NCBI GenBank assembly: GCA_031267645.1
Contig: JAIRYW010000027.1
Location: forward strand, 1 to 64,000
Direction: 5' to 3'
Source: Propionibacteriaceae bacterium
GTDB lineage: Bacteria > Actinomycetota > Actinomycetes > Propionibacteriales > Propionibacteriaceae
DNA length: 64,000 bases
In this document: positions 36,756-47,550 of the stretch, piece by piece
Numbering within the stretch: the first letter of the stretch is position 1
Layout of the letters: every line of letters begins with the position of its first letter
Translations under genes and position numbers: made by a program
Notes under the pieces: generated by a model
Database searches by the model: none
Told to the model about the DNA's origin: nothing
What the model saw: only the letters and a program-made list of their open reading frames with translations

Positions 36756-37901
36756 TCAGCCGAAGGCCAGATCGATGACGACGATCTCGCAGTGGCTGCC
36801 CAGCCGCATGGGCGGGCCCCAGGTGCCGGCCCCCGAGGTGACGATGGCTTGGAGGGAGCCGTCCGGGTCTCGCCAGTAGCCGTAGGAGACCTCGAAGAGG
36901 GCCCCCACCAACCAGTTGACCGGCCAGATCTGGCCCCGGTGGGTGTGCCCCGACAGCATCAGGTCGGCCTGGCCCAGGTATTCCCGCAGATGGCTGGGCT
37001 GATGGTCCAAGACGATGATCGGACGCTGGGTCTCGGCTTGGGTCAGAGCCGGGACCGGTTGGCGCGGCGTCGGCGTGCCGCCGATGGGCGAGGAGTCGCG
37101 CCGACCGACCAAGGTGAAACGGCCGTCGATCTCGACCGCCTGGTCCGACAGCAGTTGGAGGCCGGACTGCTCCAGCAGCTCGACCATGCTGGACCAGGTC
37201 GGACCGCCGTCGTGGTTGCCCAGGATGGCGTAGACCCCCAGTGGGGCGCGCAGCCGTTCGAACTGGGCCCGGATCGGCGCCGGGTCGCCCAGGGCGGTGA
37301 AATTGGAGTCGAAAATGTCCCCGGCCAGCACCACCAGGTCGGGCTGGCTGGCTTGGACGGCGTCGACCACGCGGCTGAGCTGCTCGGCCCGGTTGACCAG
37401 CCCCAGGTGCAGGTCGCTCAGCAGCGCCAGTCGGACCGGCGGCGCGGATGGACCGGCCAGGTCGACCTGGTAGTGGACGGTGTCCAGACGCCAGGCCCGG
37501 TCGGCCAGGCCGACGCCGCACAGGCCGGCCACCAGGGCCACCACCACCAGACCGGTTCCGACGCTCCAAGGGCGCGGCGTGGGCGACGGGACCAGTTTGA
37601 CCAAGTGACCGATCAGACGTAGCAGATCGACCAGCAGGACCGCCAGCAGGCTGTAGACGACGACTCCCAGCCCGACGTAACCGATCCGCGCCGGCCAGCG
37701 GGTCCACCCCGCCCCGGACAGCTGGCCGGCCCCCACCGCTGCCACCAACAAGACCAGCAGACCGGCGTAGAGACAACCGAAGACGACCGGGTGGCGCCAG
37801 CTCGGCGCCAGGGCCTGGACCCAGCGGTAGGACTTCCAGCCCAGATTGACCAGTGCGGCCACCAACAGGGACAGCACCACCAGCGCTAGCACGAACCGCA
37901 C
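36756..37901 (-). CDS. Membrane-anchored metallophosphoesterase
   Basis: 381 residues. About four transmembrane helices occupy residues 1-135 (VLALVVLSLLVAALV; VFGCLYAGLLVLLVAAVGAG; IGYVGLGVVVYSLLAVLL; GLVVVALVAGLCGVGLA). A calcineurin-type phosphoesterase domain follows with all metal motifs: LLSDLHLG, VVLAGDIFD, ILGNHDGG, VLDHQPSH and SGHTHRGQIWP. YaeI/YkuE-like proteins of this build act on phospholipid headgroups or nucleotide lipids; the substrate here is unknown. GTG start at 37901 with GGAGG about 10 nt upstream. The 214 bases between this gene and the DUF2550 gene hold no ORF I can support. Confidence 0.9.
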   Translation of the reverse strand: MRFVLALVVLSLLVAALVNLGWKSYRWVQALAPSWRHPVVFGCLYAGLLVLLVAAVGAGQLSGAGWTRWPARIGYVGLGVVVYSLLAVLLVDLLRLIGHLVKLVPSPTPRPWSVGTGLVVVALVAGLCGVGLADRAWRLDTVHYQVDLAGPSAPPVRLALLSDLHLGLVNRAEQLSRVVDAVQASQPDLVVLAGDIFDSNFTALGDPAPIRAQFERLRAPLGVYAILGNHDGGPTWSSMVELLEQSGLQLLSDQAVEIDGRFTLVGRRDSSPIGGTPTPRQPVPALTQAETQRPIIVLDHQPSHLREYLGQADLMLSGHTHRGQIWPVNWLVGALFEVSYGYWRDPDGSLQAIVTSGAGTWGPPMRLGSHCEIVVIDLAFG

Positions 37902-38115
37902 CTCAGGCTCACCTCCACCATCTCGGAACCAGCCATGCTACTCCCGGCCCTTTCCCGGCTGGCCCGTCCGAGACTCCCCCGGACGGGGACCACCCGGCTG
38001 ACCAGCCCGTCCGCCAGCGACCTGGCGCGACGGGATCTGGACCCGAGGGGATGGATCCAGACGGGATCAGAGGTGGTCCGACGGCCTCACCAGGGGCCCT
38101 CAGGGCCAGGGGGCC

Positions 38116-38592
38116 TCAGGCGCCGTCGCCCTGGCTCCAGGTGTGGCCGTACTGGCCTTGGCCCGGTGGAGCCGACTCCGCCCAAGCCAACAAGCCGGTC
38201 ACCGCCGAAGGCGACATGGCCAACTCGCAGGTGGCGGCCTCGGACTGTCGACCGGTCAACTGGACGATCTGCTGGCCCTCGAAGAGAAGGGAGCGCTCGT
38301 TGGAGGTGGGCCAACGTTGCGGACCGACCTCGATCTGGAGGCGGCGCAGCCGCAAGCGCGGACGCAGCGACAGCGACACCAGCGGGAACCACAGCAGAGC
38401 GTCGCCTTGGTAACGGGCCACGCCGTGGGCCCAACGCCGGCTGAAATCGCTCCGACCAGGCCTGAGATAACACTCGAAGGTGCCAGGGCCGGCTCCTAAG
38501 TGGCTGCGTCGGAAGACCAGCCACAATACGGCCGAGCCGAGCAGGGCGCACAAGACGATCACGACGATCTCGATCCCGGCGCCGACTTCCAT
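38116..38592 (-). CDS. DUF2550 membrane protein
   Basis: 158 residues: an N-terminal helix (IEIVVIVLCALLGSAVLWLVF) followed by a soluble domain with GTFECYLRP, RRWAHGVARYQGDALLWF and LEIQ-like strands, typical of DUF2550. In M. tuberculosis the equivalent (Rv1312) also follows atpC. No biochemical function is known. It is the last gene of the atp-direction cluster, 72 bases after atpC, and may be expressed with the operon. Confidence 0.87.
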   Translation of the reverse strand: MEVGAGIEIVVIVLCALLGSAVLWLVFRRSHLGAGPGTFECYLRPGRSDFSRRWAHGVARYQGDALLWFPLVSLSLRPRLRLRRLQIEVGPQRWPTSNERSLLFEGQQIVQLTGRQSEAATCELAMSPSAVTGLLAWAESAPPGQGQYGHTWSQGDGA

Positions 38593-38664
38593 CAGGCCAG
38601 CCGACCCTGAGACCGCCAGCCCGGACAGGCGACGAGGGCCGGATGCGACACGGTGGCCTCCATC

Positions 38665-39066
38665 TCAGCCCTTTCTAGTGGCGGCTTTGACTTGCGAGAT
38701 AGCGTGATGATAGTCCGTCATGGTCTGTTCTGAGACATCGCCCGCCTCCAACTTGGCCCGAGCCGCCCGCAAGGCGGCCTCGGCGCGGGGCAGGTCGATC
38801 TCATCCAGCAGTCGGACGTAAGGGCTGATGATCGAGGTGCGCTGGGGCGAGACGGACAGGAAACCGCCGTCCACCGCCACCACCACCCGCTCGCCGGTGT
38901 CCGTCTTGATCTCGGCCACACCAGCGGCCAGGTTGGCGATCAGGGGCTCGTGGCGGGCCAACACGCCGATCTCGCCCTCCGTCGTGGTGGCGATCAACTG
39001 GACCGCCTGACCGACCCAGACCAGCCGGTCGGCTGCCACCACCTCGACCGCGAAGCTGACCGCCAT
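38665..39066 (-). CDS. atpC: ATP synthase epsilon subunit
   Basis: 133 residues. Beta-sandwich N-terminal domain (VSFAVEVVAADRLVWVGQAV; GEIGVLARHEPLIANLAAG; VAVDGGFLSVSPQRTSII), then a helical hairpin (LPRAEAALRAARAKLEAGD). Central-stalk subunit that couples rotation and can inhibit hydrolysis. The ATG is 3 bases after the atpD stop. Confidence 0.95.
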   Translation of the reverse strand: MAVSFAVEVVAADRLVWVGQAVQLIATTTEGEIGVLARHEPLIANLAAGVAEIKTDTGERVVVAVDGGFLSVSPQRTSIISPYVRLLDEIDLPRAEAALRAARAKLEAGDVSEQTMTDYHHAISQVKAATRKG

Positions 39067-39069
39067 GGC

Positions 39070-40533
<1,464 letters not shown>

Positions 40534-41442
40534 TCACTCGTGCGTGGTCTTGGTCTGGGACAGCGCCTGGGCGCCGCCCACGATCTCGGTGATCTCTTGG
40601 GTGATCTGGGCTTGACGGGCCTGGTTGGCCTGACGGGTCAGGTCCTCGATCAGCTGCTGGGCGTTGTCGGTGGCCGACTTCATGGCCTTCTGCTTGCTGG
40701 CCAGCTCGCTGGCGGCGGACTGCATCAGGTAGAAGTGGATGCGGTTGCGCACGTAGAGCGGCAGGAGGGAGTCCAGCACCGTCTCCGGGTCCGGTTCGAA
40801 CAGGTAGAGCGGTTCCAGACCGGCCTCGACCGACTCGTCGCCGCGCACCACTTCCAGGGGCAGGACCCGGCGCACCCGCGGGGTCTGGGTCAGCATCGAC
40901 TCGAAACGGGTGTAGACGACTTGGATCTCGTCCACGCCGCCCGACTCGTAGTCGGTCGAGAAAGCCTCGATCAAACGGTCCGCCACCAGGTCCGACTGAG
41001 CGTAGGTCGGCTTGTCGGAGAAGCCCTCCCAGCCCTCCGCCACCGGCCGCTGCCGGTAACGGAAGTGGTCCAGCCCCTTGCGCCCGACGATGAAGTACTC
41101 CGGTTGGGAGCCCTCCTCGACCAAGGTCTGGGTCAGCCGGTCGGCCAGACGCATGACGTTGGAGGAGTAAGCCCCGGCCAGGCCCCGGTCGGAGGTCAGG
41201 ATCAAAACCGCCGACCGCCGCCGCTGTTGCGGCTCGGTGGTCAAGGGATGGCGCACGTCGGAGTAGGCCGCCACCGCCGCCACCGCCCGGTTCAGCTCCC
41301 GGGTGTAGGGCAGGGCGGACTGGGCCGCCTGCTGGGCCCGGCTGATGCGGGAGGCCGCGATCAGCTCCATGGCGCGCGTGATCTTCTGAGTGGCTTGGAC
41401 CGAGCGGTTGCGCTCGCGCAGTTCTCTCAGGCTGGCCGGCAT
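40534..41442 (-). CDS. atpG: ATP synthase gamma subunit
   Basis: 302 residues, rotating central shaft. N-terminal coiled-coil helix (SLRELRERNRSVQATQKITRAMELIAASRISRAQ) and C-terminal helix (SELASKQKAMKSATDNAQQLIEDLT) flank the globular domain with ILTSDRGLAGAYSSNVMR. 4 bases after atpA. Confidence 0.97.
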   Translation of the reverse strand: MPASLRELRERNRSVQATQKITRAMELIAASRISRAQQAAQSALPYTRELNRAVAAVAAYSDVRHPLTTEPQQRRRSAVLILTSDRGLAGAYSSNVMRLADRLTQTLVEEGSQPEYFIVGRKGLDHFRYRQRPVAEGWEGFSDKPTYAQSDLVADRLIEAFSTDYESGGVDEIQVVYTRFESMLTQTPRVRRVLPLEVVRGDESVEAGLEPLYLFEPDPETVLDSLLPLYVRNRIHFYLMQSAASELASKQKAMKSATDNAQQLIEDLTRQANQARQAQITQEITEIVGGAQALSQTKTTHE

Positions 41443-41446
41443 GGTT

Positions 41447-43084
41447 TCAGCGCCTTCTGCCCGCCACCACGCGGTCCTGGTCGATGTCGTCCTGGCGCGA
41501 GATGGCGGGGGCCTCGGCCTCGATCAGAGGCCGGCCCTCCGAGGTCCGGAATTGACGTTTGACCTGGTCGAGGGCGGCCTTGGCCTGCTCCTTGAGCTGA
41601 TCGGTGAAGACCCGCTGACTGGCGATCTGGCTCAGCACGTCGGTCTGCTGGCGCAGGTGCTCCAACAGGTCGCGTTCGAAGCGCAGCACGTCGGCCACCG
41701 GCACCTCGTCCAACAGGCCGGTCAAACCGGCCCAGACCGAGACCACCTGGTCCTCCGTCGGGTAGGGCGAGAACTGGGGCTGGCGCAGCAGCTCGGTCAG
41801 ACGGGCCCCGCGGTCCAACTGACGGCGCGAGGTCTCGTCCAAGTCGGAGGCGAACATGGCGAAGGCCTGCATGTCGCGGAACTGGGCCAAGGAGATCTTG
41901 AGCGTGCCGGCGACCGACTTCATGGCCTTGATCTGAGCGTCGCCGCCGACCCGGGAGACCGAGATGCCGACGTCGATGGCCGGCCGCTGGTTGGCGTTGA
42001 AGAGGTCGGACTGGAGGAAGAGCTGGCCGTCGGTGATGGAGATGACGTTGGTCGGGATGTAGGCCGAGACGTCGTTGGCCTTGGTCTCGATGATGGGCAA
42101 GCCGGTCATCGAGCCGCCGCCCAGTTCGTCCGACAGCTTGGCGCAGCGTTCCAGCAGACGGGAGTGGAGGTAGAAGACGTCGCCCGGATAGGCCTCGCGG
42201 CCGGGCGGGCGGCGCAGCAGCAAGGACATGGCCCGGTAGGCCTCGGCCTGCTTGGTCAGGTCGTCGAACACGATCAGGACGTGGCGGCCCTGGTACATCC
42301 AGTGCTGGCCGATGGCCGAGCCGGTGTAGGGGGCGATGTACTTGAAGCCGGCCGGGTCGGAGGCGGGGGCGTGCACGATGGTGGTGTAGGCCATGGCGCC
42401 GGCCTGCTCCAGAGAACTGCGCACGGCGGCGATGGTGGAACCCTTTTGACCGATGCCGACGTAGATGCAGCGGACCTGGCGGGACGGGTCGCCCGACTCC
42501 CACTCAGTCTTCTGATTGATGATGGTGTCGATGGCGATGGCGGTCTTGCCGGTCTTGCGGTCGCCGATGATGAGCTGGCGCTGGCCCCGCCCGATCGGCG
42601 TCATGGCGTCGATGGCTTTGATGCCAGTCTGCAAGGGCTCCTTGACGGACTGACGGTCCATCACCCCGGCGGCTTGCAATTCGAGGGCGCGCCGGCCCTC
42701 CAGCGCCGTGATCGGGCCCAAGCCGTCGATCGGTTCGCCCATGGCGTCGACCACTCGGCCGAGGTAGCCTTCGCCGACCGGCACGGACAGGATCTCTTCG
42801 GTCCGCTTGACTTGCGAGCCCTCCTCGATGCCTTCCGAGGAGCCCAGCACGACCACGCCGATATGACGCTCGTCCAAGTTGATGGCGATGCCACGCACGC
42901 CGTTGGAGAATTCCAACAGCTCGTTGGCCATGGCCGAGGGCAAGCCCTCGACCTGGGCGATGCCGTCGCCCGAGGTCACGACGTGGCCGATCTCCTGCTC
43001 GGTCGCCGCCGTCAACTCGAAGTCATGGACGTACTTGTCCAGCGCTCGCCGGATCTCCTCGGCTTGAATCGCCAATTCCGCCAT
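41447..43084 (-). CDS. atpA: ATP synthase alpha subunit
   Basis: 545 residues, non-catalytic nucleotide-binding subunit of F1. [13 protein letters not shown] is the P-loop near residue 175; [17 protein letters not shown] and the arginine-finger region [16 protein letters not shown]...[15 protein letters not shown] are as expected. The C-terminal tail (about 510-545, with [17 protein letters not shown]) is longer and more charged than in E. coli, as common in Actinomycetota. It starts 45 bases after the atpH stop. Confidence 0.98.
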   Translation of the reverse strand: MAELAIQAEEIRRALDKYVHDFELTAATEQEIGHVVTSGDGIAQVEGLPSAMANELLEFSNGVRGIAINLDERHIGVVVLGSSEGIEEGSQVKRTEEILSVPVGEGYLGRVVDAMGEPIDGLGPITALEGRRALELQAAGVMDRQSVKEPLQTGIKAIDAMTPIGRGQRQLIIGDRKTGKTAIAIDTIINQKTEWESGDPSRQVRCIYVGIGQKGSTIAAVRSSLEQAGAMAYTTIVHAPASDPAGFKYIAPYTGSAIGQHWMYQGRHVLIVFDDLTKQAEAYRAMSLLLRRPPGREAYPGDVFYLHSRLLERCAKLSDELGGGSMTGLPIIETKANDVSAYIPTNVISITDGQLFLQSDLFNANQRPAIDVGISVSRVGGDAQIKAMKSVAGTLKISLAQFRDMQAFAMFASDLDETSRRQLDRGARLTELLRQPQFSPYPTEDQVVSVWAGLTGLLDEVPVADVLRFERDLLEHLRQQTDVLSQIASQRVFTDQLKEQAKAALDQVKRQFRTSEGRPLIEAEAPAISRQDDIDQDRVVAGRRR

Positions 43085-43129
43085 CGTGGGTCCTTCGCTA
43101 GTTCACTCGTTGTGGATGGGTTCTTCAGA

Positions 43130-43927
43130 TCAGGTCAAAAGTCGCCGGGCGTCGTCCAGGCCGGCCAACAGGCTGCCGTCGATGACATCGTCGCCGACTT
43201 CGACCCGGACGCCGCCCAGCACGGCCGGATCGACCAGCTCTTGCAACATCACCGGACGGGCCTCCCGCCGGGTCAGGACGTCGAGCAGACGGGCCCGTTG
43301 GTCGGGTGGCAGCGGCGCGGCCACCCGCGCCACCGCGATGACGGACCCCTTCAGTTCGGCCGCCAGGTCGAGGTCCCGGGCCAGGGCGTCCTCCAAGGTG
43401 CAGTGCCGGGTCAAGGCGGCCTGCTCGGCCAAGGCCAGAGCGGCCGGGCGGGCCCGCTTCCGCAACAGGCCCTCGATCAGCGCCCGCCGGCGCTCCCCGC
43501 TGGCGTTGGGGTCGGTCACGGCCGCCCGTAGGTCCGGTTGGCCGGCCATCAGCCGGCCGAAGGCGAAGAGCTCGTCCACCACCTCGGCCAGACAGCCTTG
43601 GCCGTCGGCCCAGAGCCAGACGGCGCGCAGGCCCAAGCGCTCGATCGAACGGGCCAGAGCTTCGCCGTCGGGCCACGAACGGGCCACCTGACGGCGCAGG
43701 ACGGCCAGGGCGCTGGGGGCGACCTGGTTGGAGAAGACGTCGTCGACCAAACTCTGGCGGGCGGCGGCCGGGCGGGCCGGGTCGGACAGAGCACGGCGCA
43801 GGAAGGCGTTGCCGTCCAGCAGCCGGGAGCAGGCCAGCAGGTCCTCGGCCAGTCCCTGGCCGATCTCGACCCCGGCCAGCTCCCGGTAGGAAGCCGGCCA
43901 GTGGCGGGCGACAGCGTCATCGGTCAT
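43130..43927 (-). CDS. atpH: ATP synthase delta subunit
   Basis: 265 residues, peripheral-stalk subunit. The family core (LRRALSDPARPAAARQSLVDDVF; VTPNASGERRRALIEGLL-like segment; the C-terminal VEVGDDVIDGSLLAGLDDARRLL) is clear. Length matches the roughly 270-residue actinobacterial form. Unlike M. tuberculosis, where a b-subunit is fused to delta, the two are separate here. The start is 2 bases after the atpF stop. Confidence 0.94.
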   Translation of the reverse strand: MTDDAVARHWPASYRELAGVEIGQGLAEDLLACSRLLDGNAFLRRALSDPARPAAARQSLVDDVFSNQVAPSALAVLRRQVARSWPDGEALARSIERLGLRAVWLWADGQGCLAEVVDELFAFGRLMAGQPDLRAAVTDPNASGERRRALIEGLLRKRARPAALALAEQAALTRHCTLEDALARDLDLAAELKGSVIAVARVAAPLPPDQRARLLDVLTRREARPVMLQELVDPAVLGGVRVEVGDDVIDGSLLAGLDDARRLLT

Positions 43928-43929
43928 GT

Positions 43930-44466
43930 TCAGGCCTTCGGGCTGGTGGTCTCGAGATCGGCGATGAAGCGGTCGACGGTGCGCCGGGCCCGCTCGTCCT
44001 CGGTCAGGACCTCGCCTAGGATCTTGCCCGCCAGATCGGTCGCCAAGCCACCGATCTGCCCGCGCAGCTCGGTCATGGCGTGGGTCCGATCGGCCTCCAG
44101 CTGGGTTCTGGCCCCGGCCAGGATGCGGTCGGCCTCGGCCTCGGCCCGCCGCCGCGCTTCGGCTTGGGCCTGGGCCGACGAGGCCCGGGCCTGATCGCGG
44201 ATCTGGGAGGCCTCTTGCTCGGCCTGGGCCAGCTGGGCGTTGTACTGGGCCAAAGCCGTCTCGGCCTCGGACTGGGCCCGCTCGGCCCGTTCGATGCCGC
44301 CCCGAATGGCGTCGTCACGCTGCTGGTAGGTCCGCTCGAAGGTCGGCACCACCTTTTTAGCCATGATGAACCAGATCAGGGCGAACAAGATCAGCCCGAC
44401 CACCAGCTCCGAGATGTGTTCCGGCAGCAGTGGTCCGAGCGGACTGTCTGACTCCAAGGGGTACAT
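43930..44466 (-). CDS. atpF: ATP synthase b subunit
   Basis: 178 residues. One N-terminal membrane helix (ELVVGLILFALIWFIMAKKVVP, residues about 21-42) followed by a long charged helix (ERTYQQRDDAIRGGIERAER onward) that forms the stator. Only one b-type gene is present, so the stator is a homodimer. Six bases after atpE. Confidence 0.95.
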   Translation of the reverse strand: MYPLESDSPLGPLLPEHISELVVGLILFALIWFIMAKKVVPTFERTYQQRDDAIRGGIERAERAQSEAETALAQYNAQLAQAEQEASQIRDQARASSAQAQAEARRRAEAEADRILAGARTQLEADRTHAMTELRGQIGGLATDLAGKILGEVLTEDERARRTVDRFIADLETTSPKA

Positions 44467-44472
44467 GGTCGA

Positions 44473-44694
44473 TCAGCGGAAGACGAAGGCCAAGGCGATG
44501 GCGATGATGGCGAGGGCCTCGACCACGGCGAAGCCGATCCAGGCCGTCGACAGCATGGCGCCCCGAGCCTCGGGCTGGCGGGCCGTGCCGTTGATGACCG
44601 ACGCGAAGATCCAGGCCACGCCGAGGGCGGGTCCGAGCGTCGCGAGGCCGTACCCGATCAAATTGATCGAGCCGACGATTTCCAGCGGGTTCAT
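44473..44694 (-). CDS. atpE: ATP synthase c subunit
   Basis: 73 residues, two membrane helices forming the rotor ring. Helix 1 has the Gly/Ala packing pattern (YGLATLGPALGVAW), the loop is ARQPEARG, and helix 2 carries the proton-binding Glu59 (FAVVEALAII). The residues that create a sodium site (Gln in helix 1 and Ser/Thr after the Glu) are not seen, so proton coupling is expected. Confidence 0.96.
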   Translation of the reverse strand: MNPLEIVGSINLIGYGLATLGPALGVAWIFASVINGTARQPEARGAMLSTAWIGFAVVEALAIIAIALAFVFR

Positions 44695-44731
44695 GGTGTT
44701 CCTTTCAGGATCTATCGGTGAACCGGAAGTC

Positions 44732-45589
44732 TCAATGCTCCTCGGACAAAGACGAGGAGACGTATTGCGCGGTCAAGACGGTGAAGATGTAGGCCTGCAA
44801 GCAGCCCACCAGCAGTTCGATGGCGAAGACGGCGAAGCTCATCAAGATGCTGAGCCCGCCGGCCACATTCCAAATCGGCGAGTAGTCCGGTGAACTGGAC
44901 TTGGTCGACCACAACAGCCAGCTGCCGCCCACCACGAAGACCATGATGACCAGGTGCCCGGCGAACAGATTGGCGAACAGACGCAAGCCCAAGGTGAGCG
45001 GGCGGACCAGGAAGTTGGAGATGAACTCCAAGGGGGCCACCAAGATCAGCAAGGGCTTGGGCACGCCTTGCGGCAGCGTCATCTTGGACAGGTATTTGAT
45101 CAGGCCGTAACGCTTGATCCCGACCCCGTTGTAGAGGATCCAACTGGCCGCCGCCAAGCCCCAGGCGAAGCCGATCTTGGAGAAGGTCGGGAACATGAAG
45201 AGGAAGAACTGGCCGAACAGGTTGTTGATCAGGATGAAGCTGAAGAGGGCCAACAGGTAGGGCAGGTAGCGCCGGTACTCCAAGCCGATGATGGAGCGGG
45301 CGACGCCGTTGCGGACCAGTTCGTAGAGGTACTCGCCGACGAACTGACGCTTGCCCGGCACGACCTGGGAGCGGCGGCTGACGAAGAGCCAGAAGCCGAT
45401 CACCAACCCGGCCGCGATGACGGCCTGGGCGATGTGGTTGGTCAGCCAGATGTCGGTCCAAACCGTCTCCTGGCCGCCCGAGTCCAACCAAGCCCGGCTG
45501 GGGAAGAGGGGACGCGATTCGAAAGCGGAGACGCCGAATTGGGGTGGCCCGCTCTCAAGCGGGACCAGGCTGAAGCCGCCAGGACCCAT
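44732..45589 (-). CDS. atpB: ATP synthase a subunit
   Basis: 285 residues, stator membrane subunit with the proton half-channels. The essential Arg203 lies in PLTLGLRLFANLFAGHL; FSFILINNLFGQF and the C-terminal VFAIELLVGCLQAYIFTVL helices are typical. Perfect GAGGAGG ribosome site before the ATG at 45589. First core gene of atpBEFHAGDC. Confidence 0.97.
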   Translation of the reverse strand: MGPGGFSLVPLESGPPQFGVSAFESRPLFPSRAWLDSGGQETVWTDIWLTNHIAQAVIAAGLVIGFWLFVSRRSQVVPGKRQFVGEYLYELVRNGVARSIIGLEYRRYLPYLLALFSFILINNLFGQFFLFMFPTFSKIGFAWGLAAASWILYNGVGIKRYGLIKYLSKMTLPQGVPKPLLILVAPLEFISNFLVRPLTLGLRLFANLFAGHLVIMVFVVGGSWLLWSTKSSSPDYSPIWNVAGGLSILMSFAVFAIELLVGCLQAYIFTVLTAQYVSSSLSEEH

Positions 45590-45624
45590 GCGCCCTCCTC
45601 AAATCCGTGCCGTCGACAGTCTCG

Positions 45625-45822
45625 TCATGAGCTGGCGCCGAAACGCCTGATGACCATGAACACACCCAACGCCAAGCCGCCGATCAGACCGACCGGCAAG
45701 AACCAGCCCGTTCCGCACAGCCGGTCCACAGCCCAGCCCAGGCCACCGTAAAGGAGGAGGCCCGACAGGATGAGGGACAAGGCGGTGAGTCCATCACCGT
45801 CGTTGCCCTTCGGATCGCTCAT
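45625..45822 (-). CDS. AtpZ/AtpI-like small membrane protein
   Basis: 65 residues with two helices (ALSLILSGLLLYGGLGWAV and FLPVGLIGGLALGVFMVI) joined by DRLCGTGW, the build of AtpZ-type proteins encoded just before atpB. Such proteins assist c-ring assembly or bind divalent cations. No good ribosome site is seen before the ATG at 45822; an in-frame ATG at 45858 would add 12 residues and is the alternative start. Confidence 0.75.
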   Translation of the reverse strand: MSDPKGNDGDGLTALSLILSGLLLYGGLGWAVDRLCGTGWFLPVGLIGGLALGVFMVIRRFGASS

Positions 45823-45885
45823 CGAGGGGAATCTATCAGTCCGTCCGGCCAAAGTCATACCGGCCGCTGAGCGGCCGTCCGGGCC

Positions 45886-46305
45886 TCAGACCTGGTCGAC
45901 GGTCGAATCGAAGACGGGCACGCGCAGACGCCGGAAACCCCGGATCAGGCCGGCCAACCAACCGGCCACCGTCAAAGCCACGGACAGGAACAACCAGTGG
46001 CGGCCGTCCAGCCGGCCGGGCAGAGTTTGGATCAGAGCCCCGACCGCCAAGACCTGGACCAGGTAGGTGGCCAGGGAGGCCACCAGCAGGAGACGGGCGT
46101 CGAGACGGGCGCAGAGGACTTGGACGACGTGGCCGACCACGAAGAAGACCACCGTCGTCCCAGCCGTCAGCGCGCTCAGGCCAGCCGTCCGGCCGTCCGA
46201 CCCCAGCGCCGCCGCCCCCACCGCCGCGGCCCCGGCGACGACGGCCCACAGGCTGGCCCGGGCCAATAGCCGCCAGCCGGCCGACGTCAGCCAAGTCGCC
46301 TTCAC
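45886..46305 (-). CDS. atpI: ATP synthase protein I-like membrane protein
   Basis: 139 residues with about four helices (ASLWAVVAGAAAVGAAAL; GLSALTAGTTVVFFVVGHVVQ; LLVASLATYLVQVLAVGALI; WLFLSVALTVAGWLAGLI). Position and build match M. tuberculosis Rv1303, between rfe/wecA and atpB. It probably helps assemble the c-ring. The GTG start at 46305 overlaps the wecA stop (GTGA), which sets it against the longer open frame. Confidence 0.83.
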   Translation of the reverse strand: MKATWLTSAGWRLLARASLWAVVAGAAAVGAAALGSDGRTAGLSALTAGTTVVFFVVGHVVQVLCARLDARLLLVASLATYLVQVLAVGALIQTLPGRLDGRHWLFLSVALTVAGWLAGLIRGFRRLRVPVFDSTVDQV

Positions 46306-47546
46306 GAGGATCGGCCCACCGGATCGACCCGACCGGCGCTCGGGAGCGCCGAGTCCGGGCCCGGATCGAGCGGGACCGCCGGCTCCGAGCCGAGGCCGGC
46401 CGTCAGCGCCGGATCCAGCTCCGCTCCGGCCGATCCGGCCCGATCCGGCTCGGCCGTCGGACGCCCTTTGGCCGGGGCCAGGGTGAACAGGACCACGGTG
46501 ACCAGGACCAGGCCGACGCCGACCAGGGTGAAGCGGGAGGGGAACATGCCCAATCCGATGGCGGAGAAGCCGACCAGGGCGGTCCAGGCGTACATCAACA
46601 GGACGGCCCGGACGTGGGAGTGGCCGCGTTGGAGCAGCCGATGGTGCAGGTGGCCCTTGTCCGGCACGAACCACCAGGTGCCCCGCCGGGTGCGACGGAT
46701 GAAGGCCAGGCCCAAGTCGAGCAGAGGCAGGGCCAGGACGGCGAAGGGCATCAACAGGGGCATGGCGGCGGCCAGCAGAGAACTGGGCCGGTCCAAGGCG
46801 GTGGGATCGAACTGACCGGTCAAGGAGATGGTCGAACTGGCGATCAGCAGCCCCAACAGCATCGATCCGGAGTCGCCCATGAACATCCGGGCGGGATGGA
46901 AGTTGTGCGGCAGGTAGCCCAGGCAGACGCCGCAGATGGCGGCCGTCACCAAGGTGGCGGTGGTGGCCCGGACCAGGTCCTCCTCCACCGTCAGCCAGTA
47001 GGCGTAGACGAAGAAGGCCCCTGAGCCGATGGTCAAGACCCCGGCCGCCAGACCGTCCAGGCCGTCGATGAAGTTGATCGCGTTGGTGATCAAGAAGATG
47101 GCCAAGACGGTGATGACGATGCCGGTGGTGCGGTCCAAGGCGATGACGTGGTCGGACCAGGGGATCCAGAGCAGCCGGACGTCGCCCAGCACGATGACCC
47201 CGGCGGCCAGGACCTGGCCGGCGCCCTTGAGCAGGGCCGACAGTTCGAACAGGTCGTCCAAGACGCCCACCGCGCAGATCACGGCCGCCCCGGCCAAGAT
47301 GACCAGGGACTCGCGCGTGACGACGCTGTGGCGGGACAGGAAGGGCAGACGCGAGGCCACCAAGAAGGTGGCGGCGACGCCGCCCAACATGGCCAGACCG
47401 CCGAAATAGGGCATGGCGTGCTCATGCACGTCGCGCCCCCGGACCTTGGCCACGGCGCCGCAACGCAGAGCCAAGGAGCGGCAGGCCGGAGCCAGCAGGT
47501 AGGTCGTGACCAAACCCAGCAGCAGGACCAAGATGTACTCGCGCAT
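46302..47546 (-). CDS. wecA: Decaprenyl/undecaprenyl-phosphate GlcNAc-1-phosphate transferase (WecA/Rfe family)
   Basis: 414 residues, polytopic. Transfers GlcNAc-1-phosphate to the polyprenyl carrier, initiating cell-wall polymer linker synthesis (arabinogalactan or teichoic-acid-type). Family motifs: GVLDDLFEL (Mg site), NAINFIDGLDGLAAG, MFMGDSGSMLLG and the cytoplasmic His motif GHLHHRLLQRGH. The last 55 residues form a hydrophilic Pro/Asp/Ala tail (about 360-414). It starts 4 bases after the ywlC stop, and its own stop overlaps atpI. Confidence 0.92.
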   Translation of the reverse strand: MREYILVLLLGLVTTYLLAPACRSLALRCGAVAKVRGRDVHEHAMPYFGGLAMLGGVAATFLVASRLPFLSRHSVVTRESLVILAGAAVICAVGVLDDLFELSALLKGAGQVLAAGVIVLGDVRLLWIPWSDHVIALDRTTGIVITVLAIFLITNAINFIDGLDGLAAGVLTIGSGAFFVYAYWLTVEEDLVRATTATLVTAAICGVCLGYLPHNFHPARMFMGDSGSMLLGLLIASSTISLTGQFDPTALDRPSSLLAAAMPLLMPFAVLALPLLDLGLAFIRRTRRGTWWFVPDKGHLHHRLLQRGHSHVRAVLLMYAWTALVGFSAIGLGMFPSRFTLVGVGLVLVTVVLFTLAPAKGRPTAEPDRAGSAGAELDPALTAGLGSEPAVPLDPGPDSALPSAGRVDPVGRSS

Positions 47547-47550
47547 CGGC

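Noticed and set aside
37902..38115. Hidden gene in the gap between the metallophosphoesterase and DUF2550 genes
   Set aside because: Frames crossing it lack ribosome sites and continue antisense through DUF2550; composition is not gene-like.
41390..43531. 713-codon plus-strand frame across atpA and atpH
   Set aside because: Shadow of the ATP synthase genes; Gly/Val/Asp-rich without motifs.
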